Notes: generated by a model from the sequence alone, not told the origin. 28,785 nt of DNA from Phil1 sp964612925 (GCA_964612925.1 CAZTFU010000024.1:1-28785), one strand, 5' to 3'. Shown: positions 8,807-16,648, numbered from the stretch's first letter. Numbers and translations: made by a program.

Positions 8807-8835
8807 ATTCTATACTTTCTTATCCAAATACTCAA
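8807..8835 (-). promoter_or_regulatory. Promoter candidate of the ABM gene
   Basis: The minus strand has TTGAGT (8835-8830), a 17-base spacer and TAGAAT (8812-8807). A second -10-like TATAAT lies at 8800-8795, closer to the gene. Confidence 0.55.
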
Positions 8836-8859
8836 GAAACAGATTGCTTCGTATCATTT

Positions 8860-8899
8860 AAGAAATAAACGAACAAAGGGGCAGCAGTGCCGCCCCTTT
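8860..8899 (-). terminator. Intrinsic terminator after the Cys-rich mini-protein
   Basis: On the minus strand AAAGGGGC (8899-8892) pairs perfectly with GCCCCTTT (8882-8875), followed by the T-rich GTTCGTTTATTTC. A second GC hairpin, AAGCGGG/CCCGCTT (8930-8910), lies just before it. Together they separate this gene from the ABM promoter. Confidence 0.8.
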
Positions 8900-8934
8900 A
8901 TAACAGCATAAGCGGGGGATAGCCCCGCTTGTGC

Positions 8935-9171
8935 TCAGTTGCAGCCGCAGCCGCAGCCGGAATTGTTGTTGCAGCCACAGCCGCTGTCACAGCCGCAGCC
9001 GGAATTGCTGAATCCACCTGCAAGCAGAATGAGTATGATTATCCACCACCAGTTATTGCAGCCGCAATCATCGTTGCAGCCACAGCCGCAACCGGAATTG
9101 CTGAACCCGCCTGCAAGCAGGATAAGAATAATTATCCACCACCAGTTATTACCGTTGCAAGAGCCACACAT
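8935..9171 (-). CDS. Cys-rich, Trp-rich tandem mini-protein, probably membrane-associated
   Basis: 78 residues from ATG 9171 behind an excellent AAGGAGG at 7 bases, so it is very probably translated. It consists of two near-identical 31-residue units, each with NNWWWIIILILLAGGFSNSG followed by a Cys/Gly tail. There are 14 cysteines, mostly as CGC, and six tryptophans in two WWW runs. Each hydrophobic run is about 10 to 13 residues, short for a normal membrane span. I do not recognise a named family. Short Gly/Cys-rich proteins with one hydrophobic stretch, such as YjcZ-like ones, are known in spore formers, and this may be related. A role in metal binding, disulfide cross-linking or the spore envelope would be inference. 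It has its own terminator; no convincing sigma-A promoter is seen upstream. Confidence 0.75.
   Translation of the reverse strand: MCGSCNGNNWWWIIILILLAGGFSNSGCGCGCNDDCGCNNWWWIIILILLAGGFSNSGCGCDSGCGCNNNSGCGCGCN
9001..9150 (-). repeat. 93-bp-period duplication inside the Cys-rich gene
   Basis: Bases 9001-9057 and 9094-9150 are about 57-bp copies differing at only a few positions (for example AATCCACC against AACCCGCC). This shows a recent in-frame duplication of the WWW unit. Confidence 0.9.
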
Positions 9172-9286
9172 ATGCTTTCCTCCTTGTTTTTTGCCCCGTG
9201 GGCAATTCTAAGATATATTACTCAACAGCATTAAAAGTTGTGCATGGTCAAGGGCACAATCGTTGACGGTAAATATTGATATTAAA

Positions 9287-9564
9287 GGCCCTCTGAAATA
9301 AGAAACACACGGTTTTGAGATGCTATTTTGCACCCTGACTTTAGAAAAATGCTCGAAGATACGCCCCGGTATCTTACTGCGCTTTTTCTTCGTCATGGCA
9401 CAAAATATCTACCTCAAAACTGCTTAGCACCTAAAAAGAGCAATGTTTGTGCTAAGCACAAGGCACGAGGGCGAAGCCATACTGGAGGTATGACGAGACC
9501 CGAGCAACGAAGTGATTGGCCAAACAGTGCCTTTTTAGGCGTATGTTTCTTATTTCAGAGGGCC
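9287..9564. mobile_element. MITE-like element with 22-bp terminal inverted repeats
   Basis: The 22-base sequence at 9286-9307 (starting AGGCCCTCTGAAATAAG) is the exact reverse complement of 9544-9565. TAAA occurs at both outer edges (9283-9286 and 9565-9568), as for a 4-bp target duplication. Inside are nested inverted repeats: CCTAAAAAG near 9431 with CTTTTTAGG near 9530, and GCTTAGCAC with GTGCTAAGC around 9422-9456. No transposase or credible gene is inside, so it would be a non-autonomous element. It lies between the promoter regions of the Cys-rich gene and the kinase gene. Confidence 0.8.
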
Positions 9565-9583
9565 TAAATGCTCTCTTTTTATG

Positions 9584-9612
9584 TTGACAATCGCCCGATT
9601 TCGTTTTACGCT
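9584..9612 (+). promoter_or_regulatory. Weak promoter candidate of the cytidylate-kinase-like gene
   Basis: A perfect TTGACA (9584-9589) is followed after 17 bases by a poor -10, TACGCT. TATACA and TATAAT lie a few bases further on at suboptimal spacing. It sits 19 bases beyond the edge of the MITE. Confidence 0.45.
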
Positions 9613-9643
9613 ATACATATAATTCAATGGGAGGCAACACAGC

Positions 9644-10258
9644 ATGATAATTACCATCAGCCGCGAATTTGGCAGCGGTGGGCGAGAGCTTGGCAAACGC
9701 CTTGCGGATGCGCTTGAAATACCCTGCTATGATCACCAGATAATTGATATGGTCGCAGAAAAATCAAATATGAGCAAGGACTATGTGGCGTGGATGTCCG
9801 AAAAGGATGTGCGCTCATTTTATCCGGCAACTATAGGCAGAAGCTTTATGGCGATGAACACTGCCGCGCATCAGTCAATGCAGATTGCGGCCGCGGAGCA
9901 TGAACTGATTAAACGCGTTGCAAAGGAAGGTTCCTGCGTCATCGTCGGCCGAGCGGCCGATGCGATACTCAGCGATATGCAGCCGTTCAATATATTTGTG
10001 TGTGCCAACGAATCTTCAAAGCTTGCAAGGTGCCGCGAACGCGCAAACAGCAACGAGCATCTTACCGATAAGGAGATACTTAAAAAATGCCGTGATATCG
10101 ATAAAGAACGCCGCGCCTATCACGAGGTATATTCTTCCAAAAAGTGGGGAGATGCCGCAAGCTATGATCTTTGCATAAACACGTCAGGCAAGGAGATAAA
10201 AAGTCTTGTGCCGCCGATTGCCGCATATCTTAAAGCATGGTTTGAAAAGACGGTCTAA
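9644..10258 (+). CDS. Cytidylate-kinase-like family protein
   Basis: 204 residues, starting at ATG behind GGGAGG at about 9 bases. The N-terminus MIITISREFGSGG is the modified P-loop of the Cytidylate_kin2 family, followed by GRELGKRLADAL and YDHQIIDMVA. Later come GSCVIVGRAADAIL (around residues 93-106) and an Arg-rich lid region, KCRDIDKERRAYHEVY. These proteins resemble CMP kinase but are distinct from the true cmk, and their substrate is usually unproven. The gene is monocistronic, with a strong terminator 40 bases after the stop. Confidence 0.88.
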   Translation: MIITISREFGSGGRELGKRLADALEIPCYDHQIIDMVAEKSNMSKDYVAWMSEKDVRSFYPATIGRSFMAMNTAAHQSMQIAAAEHELIKRVAKEGSCVIVGRAADAILSDMQPFNIFVCANESSKLARCRERANSNEHLTDKEILKKCRDIDKERRAYHEVYSSKKWGDAASYDLCINTSGKEIKSLVPPIAAYLKAWFEKTV

Positions 10259-10300
10259 AAAGTTGGCTGTCGCTTATAGTAATGCGCCTGTAAAACAGTT

Positions 10301-10340
10301 GATCCTCCGTATGGTTGCAATCATATGGAGGATCTTTTTT
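10301..10340 (+). terminator. Strong intrinsic terminator
   Basis: GATCCTCCGTATG (10301-10313) pairs with CATATGGAGGATC (10322-10334), 13 bp with one G-U pair and an 8-base loop. TTTTTT follows. It ends the kinase gene; the A-rich other side may give some termination for the converging cdaA operon. Confidence 0.88.
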
Positions 10341-10366
10341 GTTCATATTTTCCGATAACAAACGAT

Positions 10367-10528
10367 TTATTGAAACCGTTTGGTCGCGTCAAGCTTCATA
10401 ATCGAATTGATGTCATGAAGCGGCGCAATATTCAAGATTGTGCAGTTTGATTGGGCTGCTTCAACAATGCGTATCATTCGGTTTACATCCCACAAATTCA
10501 AGGTGGACGGTCGAATTTGGAAGTTAAT
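10367..10528 (-). pseudogene. Possible HPr-like remnant downstream of the FAD dehydrogenase
   Basis: A frame of 53 codons opens at the very end of the FAD dehydrogenase gene and runs to TAA at 10367. It has no ATG/GTG at its head; the only start at the natural position would be ATT (10528), in the overlap ATTAA. The product looks like real protein: DVNRMIRIVEAAQSNCTI then DINSIMKLDATKRF. That resembles HPr-like proteins, where a helix is followed by the typical DAKSIMGIFSLDLSK, but with a short deletion. I see no ribosome binding site. It may be a decayed gene, or one coupled to the upstream stop with a rare start. Confidence 0.35.
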
Positions 10529-12113
10529 CGGCTTTATAAATGGCCATTAACTGTTCTGCGGCTTTCATACCGTCTACGGCTGCACTGACTATTCCGCCCG
10601 CATATCCCGCTCCTTCGCCAACGGGGTAGAGCCCTTGCAGGCGCGTAGCTTCTCCGTTTTCCGTTCTTGGAATTCTAACGGGGGAGCTTGTACGGCTTTC
10701 CACGGCGGTTATTACAGCATCCGCCATATCATAGCCCTTTAATCTGCGCCCAAAATCGCTTATGCCAAAGCGTATACCTTCAAACATAAAATCCGGAAGC
10801 ACCTTTCGCATGTCCGCACTCTTAACACCCGGCTTATATGTGGGCTTTACCGAACCGAAAGAACCTGCTTTTCCGTTAAGACCTGCTACGGTACACGCGG
10901 GCGCACAACCGTCTCCGCCACCAAACTCAAAGGCGGCCCTTTCAAGTGCATCCCTGAAATCAAGTCCGCCGAGTGGCCCTGCGGGATAGTCCCGTTCGCC
11001 AACTTGCACCACTACGGCTGCGTTTGAGTTTTCGCCGTTTCGCGCATAGTAGCTCATACCGTTTACAACGACCTGATTTTCGGCCGAAGCGGACGCAACC
11101 ACAACGCCGCCCGGACACATACAGAAGGTATACACGCCGCGTTCGCCGTACTTTGATGTCAGCTGATATTCGGCCGCGCCGAGCCGCGGATCACCCATAT
11201 GGCGACCGTATTGCGCTCGGTCTATCAGCTCTCTGGGGTGCTCAATACGCACTCCTGCCGCAAAGGGCTTGGGCTTAAGCTCTATTCCCGCGTTCATAAG
11301 CAGTTCATAAGTGTCCCTGCCGCCTTGACCTGCGGCCAAAATAAGCGCACTGCACTCAAGGCGCATTTCGCCGTGTTTGTCCCGAACAAGTGCCGCACTT
11401 ATCCTGCCGTCATTTGCTTCAATGCCGCTTAAACGCGTTTCAAAACGTATTTCGCCACCGAGTGATGCTATTTCCCGCCGCATGTTTTTTACGGTTTCAA
11501 CAAGCTTATCTGTGCCTATATGCGGCTTAGCCATTAGCTTGATCTCGCTTGGTGCGCCGAATCGTGCAAGCGTATTCACAACATCGTGCGCGCGCGGATC
11601 TTTTATACGGGTTGTAAGCTTGCCGTCCGAAAATGTACCGGCACCGCCCTCACCAAACATAACGTTGCTATTATAATTAAGCTTGCCGGTTTGCCAATAT
11701 GCTTCAACGTCCTTCTTTCGTTCGTCAACGCTTTTGCCGCGTTCTATCACGATCGGCTTATATCCGTTTGTGGCAAGCGTGTATGCCGCAAAAAGACCGG
11801 CAGGCCCAAAGCCGACAACTATTATCGGCTTATCAAGTTTCTTTTGGCCAAAGCTCAGTATTCGTTCCGTGCGCGGCTTTGCATACGTAAATCCCTTTGA
11901 TGCAAGGCGTGCTTCGTCACGAGGGCTCAGCGTTACCTCAGCCGTATAATTGAATGCGATAGCATCCTTTTTTCGGGCATCAAGTGATATTCTTACAACG
12001 CGCACACCGCGCACCGCATCCGTCGGAACGGCAAGAGCCCTCGCCGCATATCTATTCAGCGAGGACTCGTTTTCTTCTATGGGAAGCTTAATTTGGTCAA
12101 CTATTATAGGCAT
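10524..12113 (-). CDS. FAD-dependent dehydrogenase (COG2509-type)
   Basis: 529 residues. An N-terminal region of about 90 residues precedes the Rossmann motif VVGFGPAGLFAAYTLA and the downstream glutamate in VIERG, both expected for FAD binding. Next comes FGEGGAGTFSDGKLTTR, hallmark of this uncharacterised dehydrogenase group, and near the C-terminus GLYPVGEGAGYAGGIVSAAVDG, a second flavin contact. The electron donor and substrate are unknown for the family. The start ATG lies one base after the stop of cdaR (TGATATG) with no good ribosome site of its own, so it is probably translated by coupling. It often lies near cdaA-cdaR in Clostridia, so the placement is ordinary, but glmM, the other usual partner, does not follow. 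Confidence 0.9.
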   Translation of the reverse strand: MPIIVDQIKLPIEENESSLNRYAARALAVPTDAVRGVRVVRISLDARKKDAIAFNYTAEVTLSPRDEARLASKGFTYAKPRTERILSFGQKKLDKPIIVVGFGPAGLFAAYTLATNGYKPIVIERGKSVDERKKDVEAYWQTGKLNYNSNVMFGEGGAGTFSDGKLTTRIKDPRAHDVVNTLARFGAPSEIKLMAKPHIGTDKLVETVKNMRREIASLGGEIRFETRLSGIEANDGRISAALVRDKHGEMRLECSALILAAGQGGRDTYELLMNAGIELKPKPFAAGVRIEHPRELIDRAQYGRHMGDPRLGAAEYQLTSKYGERGVYTFCMCPGGVVVASASAENQVVVNGMSYYARNGENSNAAVVVQVGERDYPAGPLGGLDFRDALERAAFEFGGGDGCAPACTVAGLNGKAGSFGSVKPTYKPGVKSADMRKVLPDFMFEGIRFGISDFGRRLKGYDMADAVITAVESRTSSPVRIPRTENGEATRLQGLYPVGEGAGYAGGIVSAAVDGMKAAEQLMAIYKAD

Positions 12114-12114
12114 A

Positions 12115-13389
12115 TCAGTTTATTGTTACCGTAACGGTTTCAACGCTCAGCACGCTCGTCAGCTCGTTTATCATTTCTTCCTTGGGAAGCTTCAACTCTA
12201 CGGGTATTTGATACACGCCCGCTTCAAGCCCGCTTAGGTCTATATACAATTCAACGTCGCTGCGGTCTATCGCATTCAAAAGGCTGACACGTCCTTTTAT
12301 ATATACATCGGCGGATTCTTCGCTGAGGTGCGCATTAAGCTTGCGCCCAAGGTTTTTTACGCTTATCGGCACACTTGCATACATTTCCTCTTCGGTTCTT
12401 TCGCGAATGTTTATGTAAAGACTTACCGTGTCATCATCAAGCAAACGCACACCCTCGGGTATGTTCAGCGTAACGTCCTGTACGATGCTTTCCTTTGCAC
12501 CCGAAACGTCAATAAAGTCTATTCCGATAGAATCAATCTCGTTAAGTACATCCTTTTCGCCTATGATATGCACAACGCCCGTGCCGTTTACCCCGTAGCC
12601 TGCAAGTTCATAGTTCTTGGGAATATCCTCAACGCCTTGTATTGCGCTTTCAACATCTATGCGAACGGTTTTTGTCGGCAAAATTTCCATACGCACTGTT
12701 GCGGACGGCAACTTGCTGTAGAAAAGGGAGGAGTCCATTTCATTGCCGTCTCTGTCATAAAGCGTAAGCAATACCGATTTATTGATACTTTCGGTAGCAT
12801 CCTCGATGTTAAGCACGCCCTTTGCACTGTCTATTAGGGCAACATACTCGTTGGGACCTTCTATATCTATTGTGCTGCGGCTGTATGTGATATCCCCCGC
12901 CCAGTAGCCGTTTGCAATGCTGCCCTCCGCTTCCACCTCAACGGGTATGGAACGGGAAACAAGGTCGTCAACATTGACCGTTATACGGTCAGGCGAAACG
13001 CTGACCGCCGTGCCTATCGATGTGCGGGCGGTTATGCTAAGCTCATGTTCACCTGTTTTTGTGATGTTTGTAAGGTTTACGGTTGCGGTTATGTCATCTG
13101 CCGTAAGGTCGGCATATGATGTAAGTTGCGTATTGACGCGCACGGTCACGGTGCCGAAATCCTTATTGCCGGAAAGCACGAGCTTGCGCGCTATAAGGTC
13201 CGCTTCACCCTCAACATTTATGGGAATATTGGTAAGAGTCTTTGTGCGTTCGGGGTTTTCGTCCATTAAAACATAGCCCCAAAGCAGCATTGCAAATACA
13301 AGCGATACCACTTTAAGTGCGATATTCTTTGTAAACAGGTTTTTAAACCATGCTTTTACGGTGGAACCGATTTTAGTGTTTTTCTTCAT
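12115..13389 (-). CDS. cdaR: YbbR-domain protein, regulator of CdaA
   Basis: 424 residues: a short basic N-terminus, one membrane helix (about residues 24-42) and then extracytoplasmic YbbR repeats, about four of them with the typical IPV.VE pattern (SIPVEVEAEG, ASVPISVKNLG). CdaR is known to bind the membrane cyclase CdaA and tune c-di-AMP synthesis from outside the membrane. The start ATG has GGAGGG about 6 bases upstream, inside the end of cdaA; the genes overlap by 17 bases. This arrangement makes the assignment firm even though YbbR repeats are weakly conserved. Confidence 0.92.
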   Translation of the reverse strand: MKKNTKIGSTVKAWFKNLFTKNIALKVVSLVFAMLLWGYVLMDENPERTKTLTNIPINVEGEADLIARKLVLSGNKDFGTVTVRVNTQLTSYADLTADDITATVNLTNITKTGEHELSITARTSIGTAVSVSPDRITVNVDDLVSRSIPVEVEAEGSIANGYWAGDITYSRSTIDIEGPNEYVALIDSAKGVLNIEDATESINKSVLLTLYDRDGNEMDSSLFYSKLPSATVRMEILPTKTVRIDVESAIQGVEDIPKNYELAGYGVNGTGVVHIIGEKDVLNEIDSIGIDFIDVSGAKESIVQDVTLNIPEGVRLLDDDTVSLYINIRERTEEEMYASVPISVKNLGRKLNAHLSEESADVYIKGRVSLLNAIDRSDVELYIDLSGLEAGVYQIPVELKLPKEEMINELTSVLSVETVTVTIN

Positions 13390-14221
13390 TTTTCACCCTC
13401 CGCTTCAGCATTGCAAGCGGCGAAGAGCCACTGCGCACAAATATTGTTTCAAGCAGATCTTTAAGTGCTCGGTTATCGACATAGCGCACAAGCTTGCCGT
13501 CCCTTGCATATGAAATAACTCCTGTTTCTTCGCTTACGACTATCGTAATGCTGTCCGAAACGGCTGAAATGCCGAGTGCCGCGCGGTGCCTTGTGCCAAG
13601 TTCCCTTGCAACGCTCATGTTTTCCGTAAGCGGAAGTATGCAGGCGGCGGCAATGATCTGCCTGTCGCGTATTATCATGGCACCGTCATGCAGCGGAGTG
13701 TTCGGTTCAAATATGTTTTCGACCAACGGGGCGGAGATCTCACCGTTTATGCGTGTGCCCGTGGATGCGATATCACCGAGTGCCGTTTTCTGCTCTATTA
13801 CTATAAGCGCGCCGACCCTGCGCTTTGCAAGATCGGTTATGGCAAGCTGCAATTCGGAAACGATATTTGAATCCTCTTCGCTTGCTCCGTTAAGATTGAC
13901 TGCGGAAAACAGCTTGCCGCGGCCGACATGTTCAAGTATACGCCTGAATTCGGGCTGGAAAAGTATCACTATAACAACAAGTCCGCTTGCAAGGAAAGAG
14001 TTGAGCAGCCAACTGAGCGTTTGAATCTGCAAAACGTCGCAGGCGACGGCGCAAAGCAACAAAATACCTATACCCTTAAGTACCTGAAACGCTCGCGTTT
14101 CCTTTGTAAGGATTATCAGGTTATAAATTATTACGGCTATTACGATGATATCTATGAAGTCAAGCACCCTCAACTGGCTCAGCCCCGAAGCAATAGCCTT
14201 TATAAACACATCATATGACAA
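13373..14221 (-). CDS. cdaA: Membrane diadenylate cyclase
   Basis: Makes c-di-AMP from two ATP at the membrane. From TTG 14221 the protein has 282 residues: three hydrophobic helices in the first 90 residues, then a DisA_N cyclase domain. Catalytic motifs are intact: LHDGA (D at 179) and GTRHRAALG (RHR at 211-213). The frame stays open upstream to TTG 14263, but that start would sit at the presumed transcription start. TTG 14221 has AAAGGGG about 9 bases upstream and gives the usual N-terminus before LSQLRVLDFIDI, so I prefer it. It is first gene of the cdaA-cdaR-FAD dehydrogenase operon, divergent from the spo0A-like gene. Confidence 0.95.
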   Translation of the reverse strand: MSYDVFIKAIASGLSQLRVLDFIDIIVIAVIIYNLIILTKETRAFQVLKGIGILLLCAVACDVLQIQTLSWLLNSFLASGLVVIVILFQPEFRRILEHVGRGKLFSAVNLNGASEEDSNIVSELQLAITDLAKRRVGALIVIEQKTALGDIASTGTRINGEISAPLVENIFEPNTPLHDGAMIIRDRQIIAAACILPLTENMSVARELGTRHRAALGISAVSDSITIVVSEETGVISYARDGKLVRYVDNRALKDLLETIFVRSGSSPLAMLKRRVKNEEKH

Positions 14222-14574
14222 GACAGGCAACCCCTTTCCGCCGAATACTTCGGCACATTGCAAAACTATTATACATTATCTCGGACTTAAAATAAATGGG
14301 TGATTACCACTCTTTACATATATTTAATAAAATTTGTTTAATACATATCTGCGACCGCTGCGGCGTTATAGGGTATTGCACGAATGGGCACATTTTAGGA
14401 GTAAAGCCACTCAAAAAACGAGAAAATTCGCCCGAATACATAAAAATCACATTTTTCGACAAAACTCTACAACGCATAAGTCGGGAAAAGCAGAAAAACG
14501 GGTTGTTAAATTGGCAAAATATGTTTATTATAGAGTATACAGAAAGCACATGCTTAATTTGTACGGAGGGAAAA
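14222..14574. promoter_or_regulatory. Divergent regulatory region between cdaA and the spo0A-like gene
   Basis: 353 bases without a gene. On the minus strand TATAAT at 14273-14268 is the likely -10 for cdaA, with a weak -35. On the plus strand TTGTTA (14503-14508), a 17-base spacer and TATTAT (14526-14531) form a fair promoter for the spo0A-like gene. A perfect 0A box lies between them. Confidence 0.6.
14452..14464 (-). promoter_or_regulatory. Perfect Spo0A-binding 0A box
   Basis: The minus strand reads TTTTGTCGAAAAA. This contains the core TGNCGAA and matches the extended consensus known from Bacillus subtilis Spo0A. It lies about 40 bases upstream of the -35 of the spo0A-like gene and about 180 bases upstream of the cdaA -10. 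Confidence 0.7.
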
Positions 14575-15366
14575 ATGAAAAACCGTAAAATAGTCGTGGT
14601 AAGCGAAAACGAAAGGCTTATTGAACAGTTTGCATGGCAGTTGGAATTGAAAGGCTATAAGCATATAGAATGCTTTAATGATTCCTTGGAAGCGTTAAGG
14701 GCACTGGCGAATAAAAAGCATAAGGCGGACGTGGTTATATCGAGCGTGATAATGCCGAAATGCGATGGAGTGAAGTTGGTGAGAACGCTGAAGAAATACA
14801 ATATATGCAGAGATACCGTGTTCTTGGGAATATTGCCGTATATATCGGATGAGGTTGCAAGCATTGCGCTGAAAGCGGGCTTTGATTATGTTGCGGACGT
14901 GTCAATGACATTGGAAAATCTGGTTGCCACGATGGAAATTGCCTTCAGGGTCAAGACGGGGGACAGAGTAGTGGCGAAGGCGGATTTATTGAATCCCATC
15001 AACTGTGAAAATATGGACTGTGAAGAATACATAAAGCATGTTCTTTTGCGCATGGGCATATCCAAAAAGTATGAGGGATTCAATTATATCCTAAGCGGCA
15101 TAAAGATGTATGTTGAATGTGCCGATAATGTAAGGCTTAAAATAACAAAGGATGTTTATCCGCGTTTGGCAAGCATTTACAATACCACGGTGCGGGCAAT
15201 TGAGCGCGATATGCGCTACGCCATATACAGGGCGTGGCTTACGGGCGATATCAATATGCAGTCGGAACTTTTTGGTTACAGTTGCAATAATGATAATGGT
15301 TGCCCATCGAACAAGGAATACTTGACCATGGTTGCAGAGCATATCCGTATGAGGTTGAAAAAATAA
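14575..15366 (+). CDS. Spo0A-family regulator with a degenerate receiver domain
   Basis: 263 residues from ATG 14575, with GGAGGG a few bases upstream; the frame extends further upstream but only this start has a ribosome site. The C-terminal half is a clear Spo0A DNA-binding domain: YIKHVLLRMGIS, ITKDVYPRLASIYNTT (190-205), a recognition helix VRAIERDMRYAIYRAW and ELFGY. The N-terminal receiver keeps its outline (VIMPKCDGVKLV) but has lost key residues. By alignment with B. subtilis Spo0A, the phosphorylated Asp is Ser57, the acidic pair is Ser10/Glu11, the Thr is Gly85 and the Lys is Asp108. It should not be phosphorylated in the normal way. It may be a paralogue tuning the sporulation regulon, or the lineage's own altered Spo0A. 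Confidence 0.85.
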   Translation: MKNRKIVVVSENERLIEQFAWQLELKGYKHIECFNDSLEALRALANKKHKADVVISSVIMPKCDGVKLVRTLKKYNICRDTVFLGILPYISDEVASIALKAGFDYVADVSMTLENLVATMEIAFRVKTGDRVVAKADLLNPINCENMDCEEYIKHVLLRMGISKKYEGFNYILSGIKMYVECADNVRLKITKDVYPRLASIYNTTVRAIERDMRYAIYRAWLTGDINMQSELFGYSCNNDNGCPSNKEYLTMVAEHIRMRLKK

Positions 15367-15417
15367 GGAATCAAGAGTATCATTTATGATATGAATGAAG
15401 AAAAAGAGGAATGTAGT

Positions 15418-16581
15418 ATGAAGAAAAGAGCAATACTCATAGTGCTTGACAGCGTAGGCATAGGCAGCTTGCCCGATGCCGACGAATTCGGAGATAATGG
15501 GGCGCATACCCTTGGCCATATATACGCCAAAACCAATATGGCAATACCCAATATGCTTACACTCGGACTTGGCAACATAGCGGATTCCATGCTGCCTCGT
15601 GTAAACGAACCCAAGGGGTGCTACGGCAAAAGTGCGGAGCGTACCAAGGCGAAGGATACCACAAGCGGCCACTGGGAGATGGCGGGCGTTATTATGGAAC
15701 CGCCGTTCAGAACATATCCGAACGGATTTCCCGAAAGCGTTATAGCCGAATTTGAACGCAGAACCGGGCGCGGCACGCTCGGCAACTGTGTGGCCTCCGG
15801 TACCGAAATAATTCAGGTGCTTGGCGATGAGCATGTCAAAACGGGTAAGCTGATAGTCTATACGTCTGCCGACAGCGTGTTCCAAATTGCGGCACATGAG
15901 GATGTTGTGCCGCTTGAAGAGCTCTATGGTTGCTGTGAGGCGGCGCGCGAAATACTTATGGGTGACGAGCTTGTCGGTCGAGTGATAGCAAGGCCGTTCG
16001 TGGGCGGCAACGGGAAATACACAAGGACGGAAAATCGCAAGGATTATGCCATACCTCCCGTTGGGGAAACCGTGCTTGACAGGCTTAGCACACTTGGCTT
16101 TGTTACGGCGGGCGTGGGCAAGATAGAGGATATATTCTGCAAGCGCGGCCTTGGCATTATAGATCATACAAAGAACAATCATGACGGTATCGATGCTACC
16201 GTAAGGCTTTTGAAAGAGGGCAAGGCGGACTTCATATTCACAAATCTTGTTGATTTTGACATGTTGTACGGACACCGCAACGATGTTGAAGGTTATGCAA
16301 AGGCACTTGAATATTTTGATTCGCGCCTTGGCGAAATAACGGAGCAGATGAACGAGGAAGATCTGCTTATCATAACCGCCGATCACGGCTGTGACCCAAC
16401 ATATCCCGGCACGGATCATACAAGGGAGTATATACCGCTTATGGTATGGGGCAAGGGAATAAAAAGCGGCGTAGATATAGGCACGCGGGATACGTTTGCC
16501 GATATAGGCTGTACGGTGGTTGAGTACCTTACGGATAAACCGTTTGACGTTGGAAATTCGTTCCTTAAAGAGATAAAATAA
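15418..16581 (+). CDS. deoB: Phosphopentomutase
   Basis: Interconverts ribose or deoxyribose 1-phosphate and 5-phosphate in nucleoside salvage. 387 residues, usual for the family. Motifs are intact: VLDSVGIGSLPDA with D11, HTLGH, KDTTSGHWEMAG (T81 aligns with the phosphorylated Thr of Bacillus enzymes), SADSVFQIAAHE, RVIARPFVG, NLVDFDMLYGHR, ITADHGCDP and TDHTREYIP for the two Mn ions. I chose ATG 15418, with AGAGGA 8 bases upstream; an earlier ATG at 15391 lacks a ribosome site and adds an atypical tail. It lies 51 bases after the spo0A-like gene with no terminator between. The order deoB then dacF is also known in Bacillus, although there pupG lies between them. Confidence 0.95.
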   Translation: MKKRAILIVLDSVGIGSLPDADEFGDNGAHTLGHIYAKTNMAIPNMLTLGLGNIADSMLPRVNEPKGCYGKSAERTKAKDTTSGHWEMAGVIMEPPFRTYPNGFPESVIAEFERRTGRGTLGNCVASGTEIIQVLGDEHVKTGKLIVYTSADSVFQIAAHEDVVPLEELYGCCEAAREILMGDELVGRVIARPFVGGNGKYTRTENRKDYAIPPVGETVLDRLSTLGFVTAGVGKIEDIFCKRGLGIIDHTKNNHDGIDATVRLLKEGKADFIFTNLVDFDMLYGHRNDVEGYAKALEYFDSRLGEITEQMNEEDLLIITADHGCDPTYPGTDHTREYIPLMVWGKGIKSGVDIGTRDTFADIGCTVVEYLTDKPFDVGNSFLKEIK

Positions 16582-16597
16582 CCGAAGAATGATTTTG

Positions 16598-16648
16598 CTC
16601 CTGAATACGGCATATCAATAGATATGAAATTGTATTCGGGAGTTTTTT
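16598..16648 (+). terminator. Terminator of deoB overlapping the ribosome site of the next gene
   Basis: CTCCTGAATAC (16598-16608) pairs with GTATTCGGGAG (16632-16642), 11 bp with one G-U pair. An inner CATATC/GATATG stem with an AATA loop extends the hairpin. TTTTTT follows at 16643-16648. The GGGAG at the foot of the 3' arm is also the Shine-Dalgarno of the gene starting at 16651. Confidence 0.85.

Noticed and set aside
8929..9234. Repetitive DNA at the Cys-rich gene as a CRISPR or minisatellite
   Set aside because: There are only two units, in codon register, inside a translated frame; there are no spacers.
9208..9396. 62-codon minus-strand frame starting in the MITE
   Set aside because: It crosses the element's inverted end, lacks a ribosome site and has no recognisable product.
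14476..14490. Second 0A-like box (AGTCGGG region)
   Set aside because: Too many mismatches to TGNCGAA.
14296..14574. Extended N-terminus for the Spo0A-like protein
   Set aside because: The extra residues lie over the 0A box and promoter, have no ribosome site, and do not resemble Spo0A.
15091..16419. 442-codon minus-strand frame opposite deoB
   Set aside because: deoB on the plus strand is unmistakable; the antisense frame is His/Cys/Tyr-rich shadow sequence without a domain.
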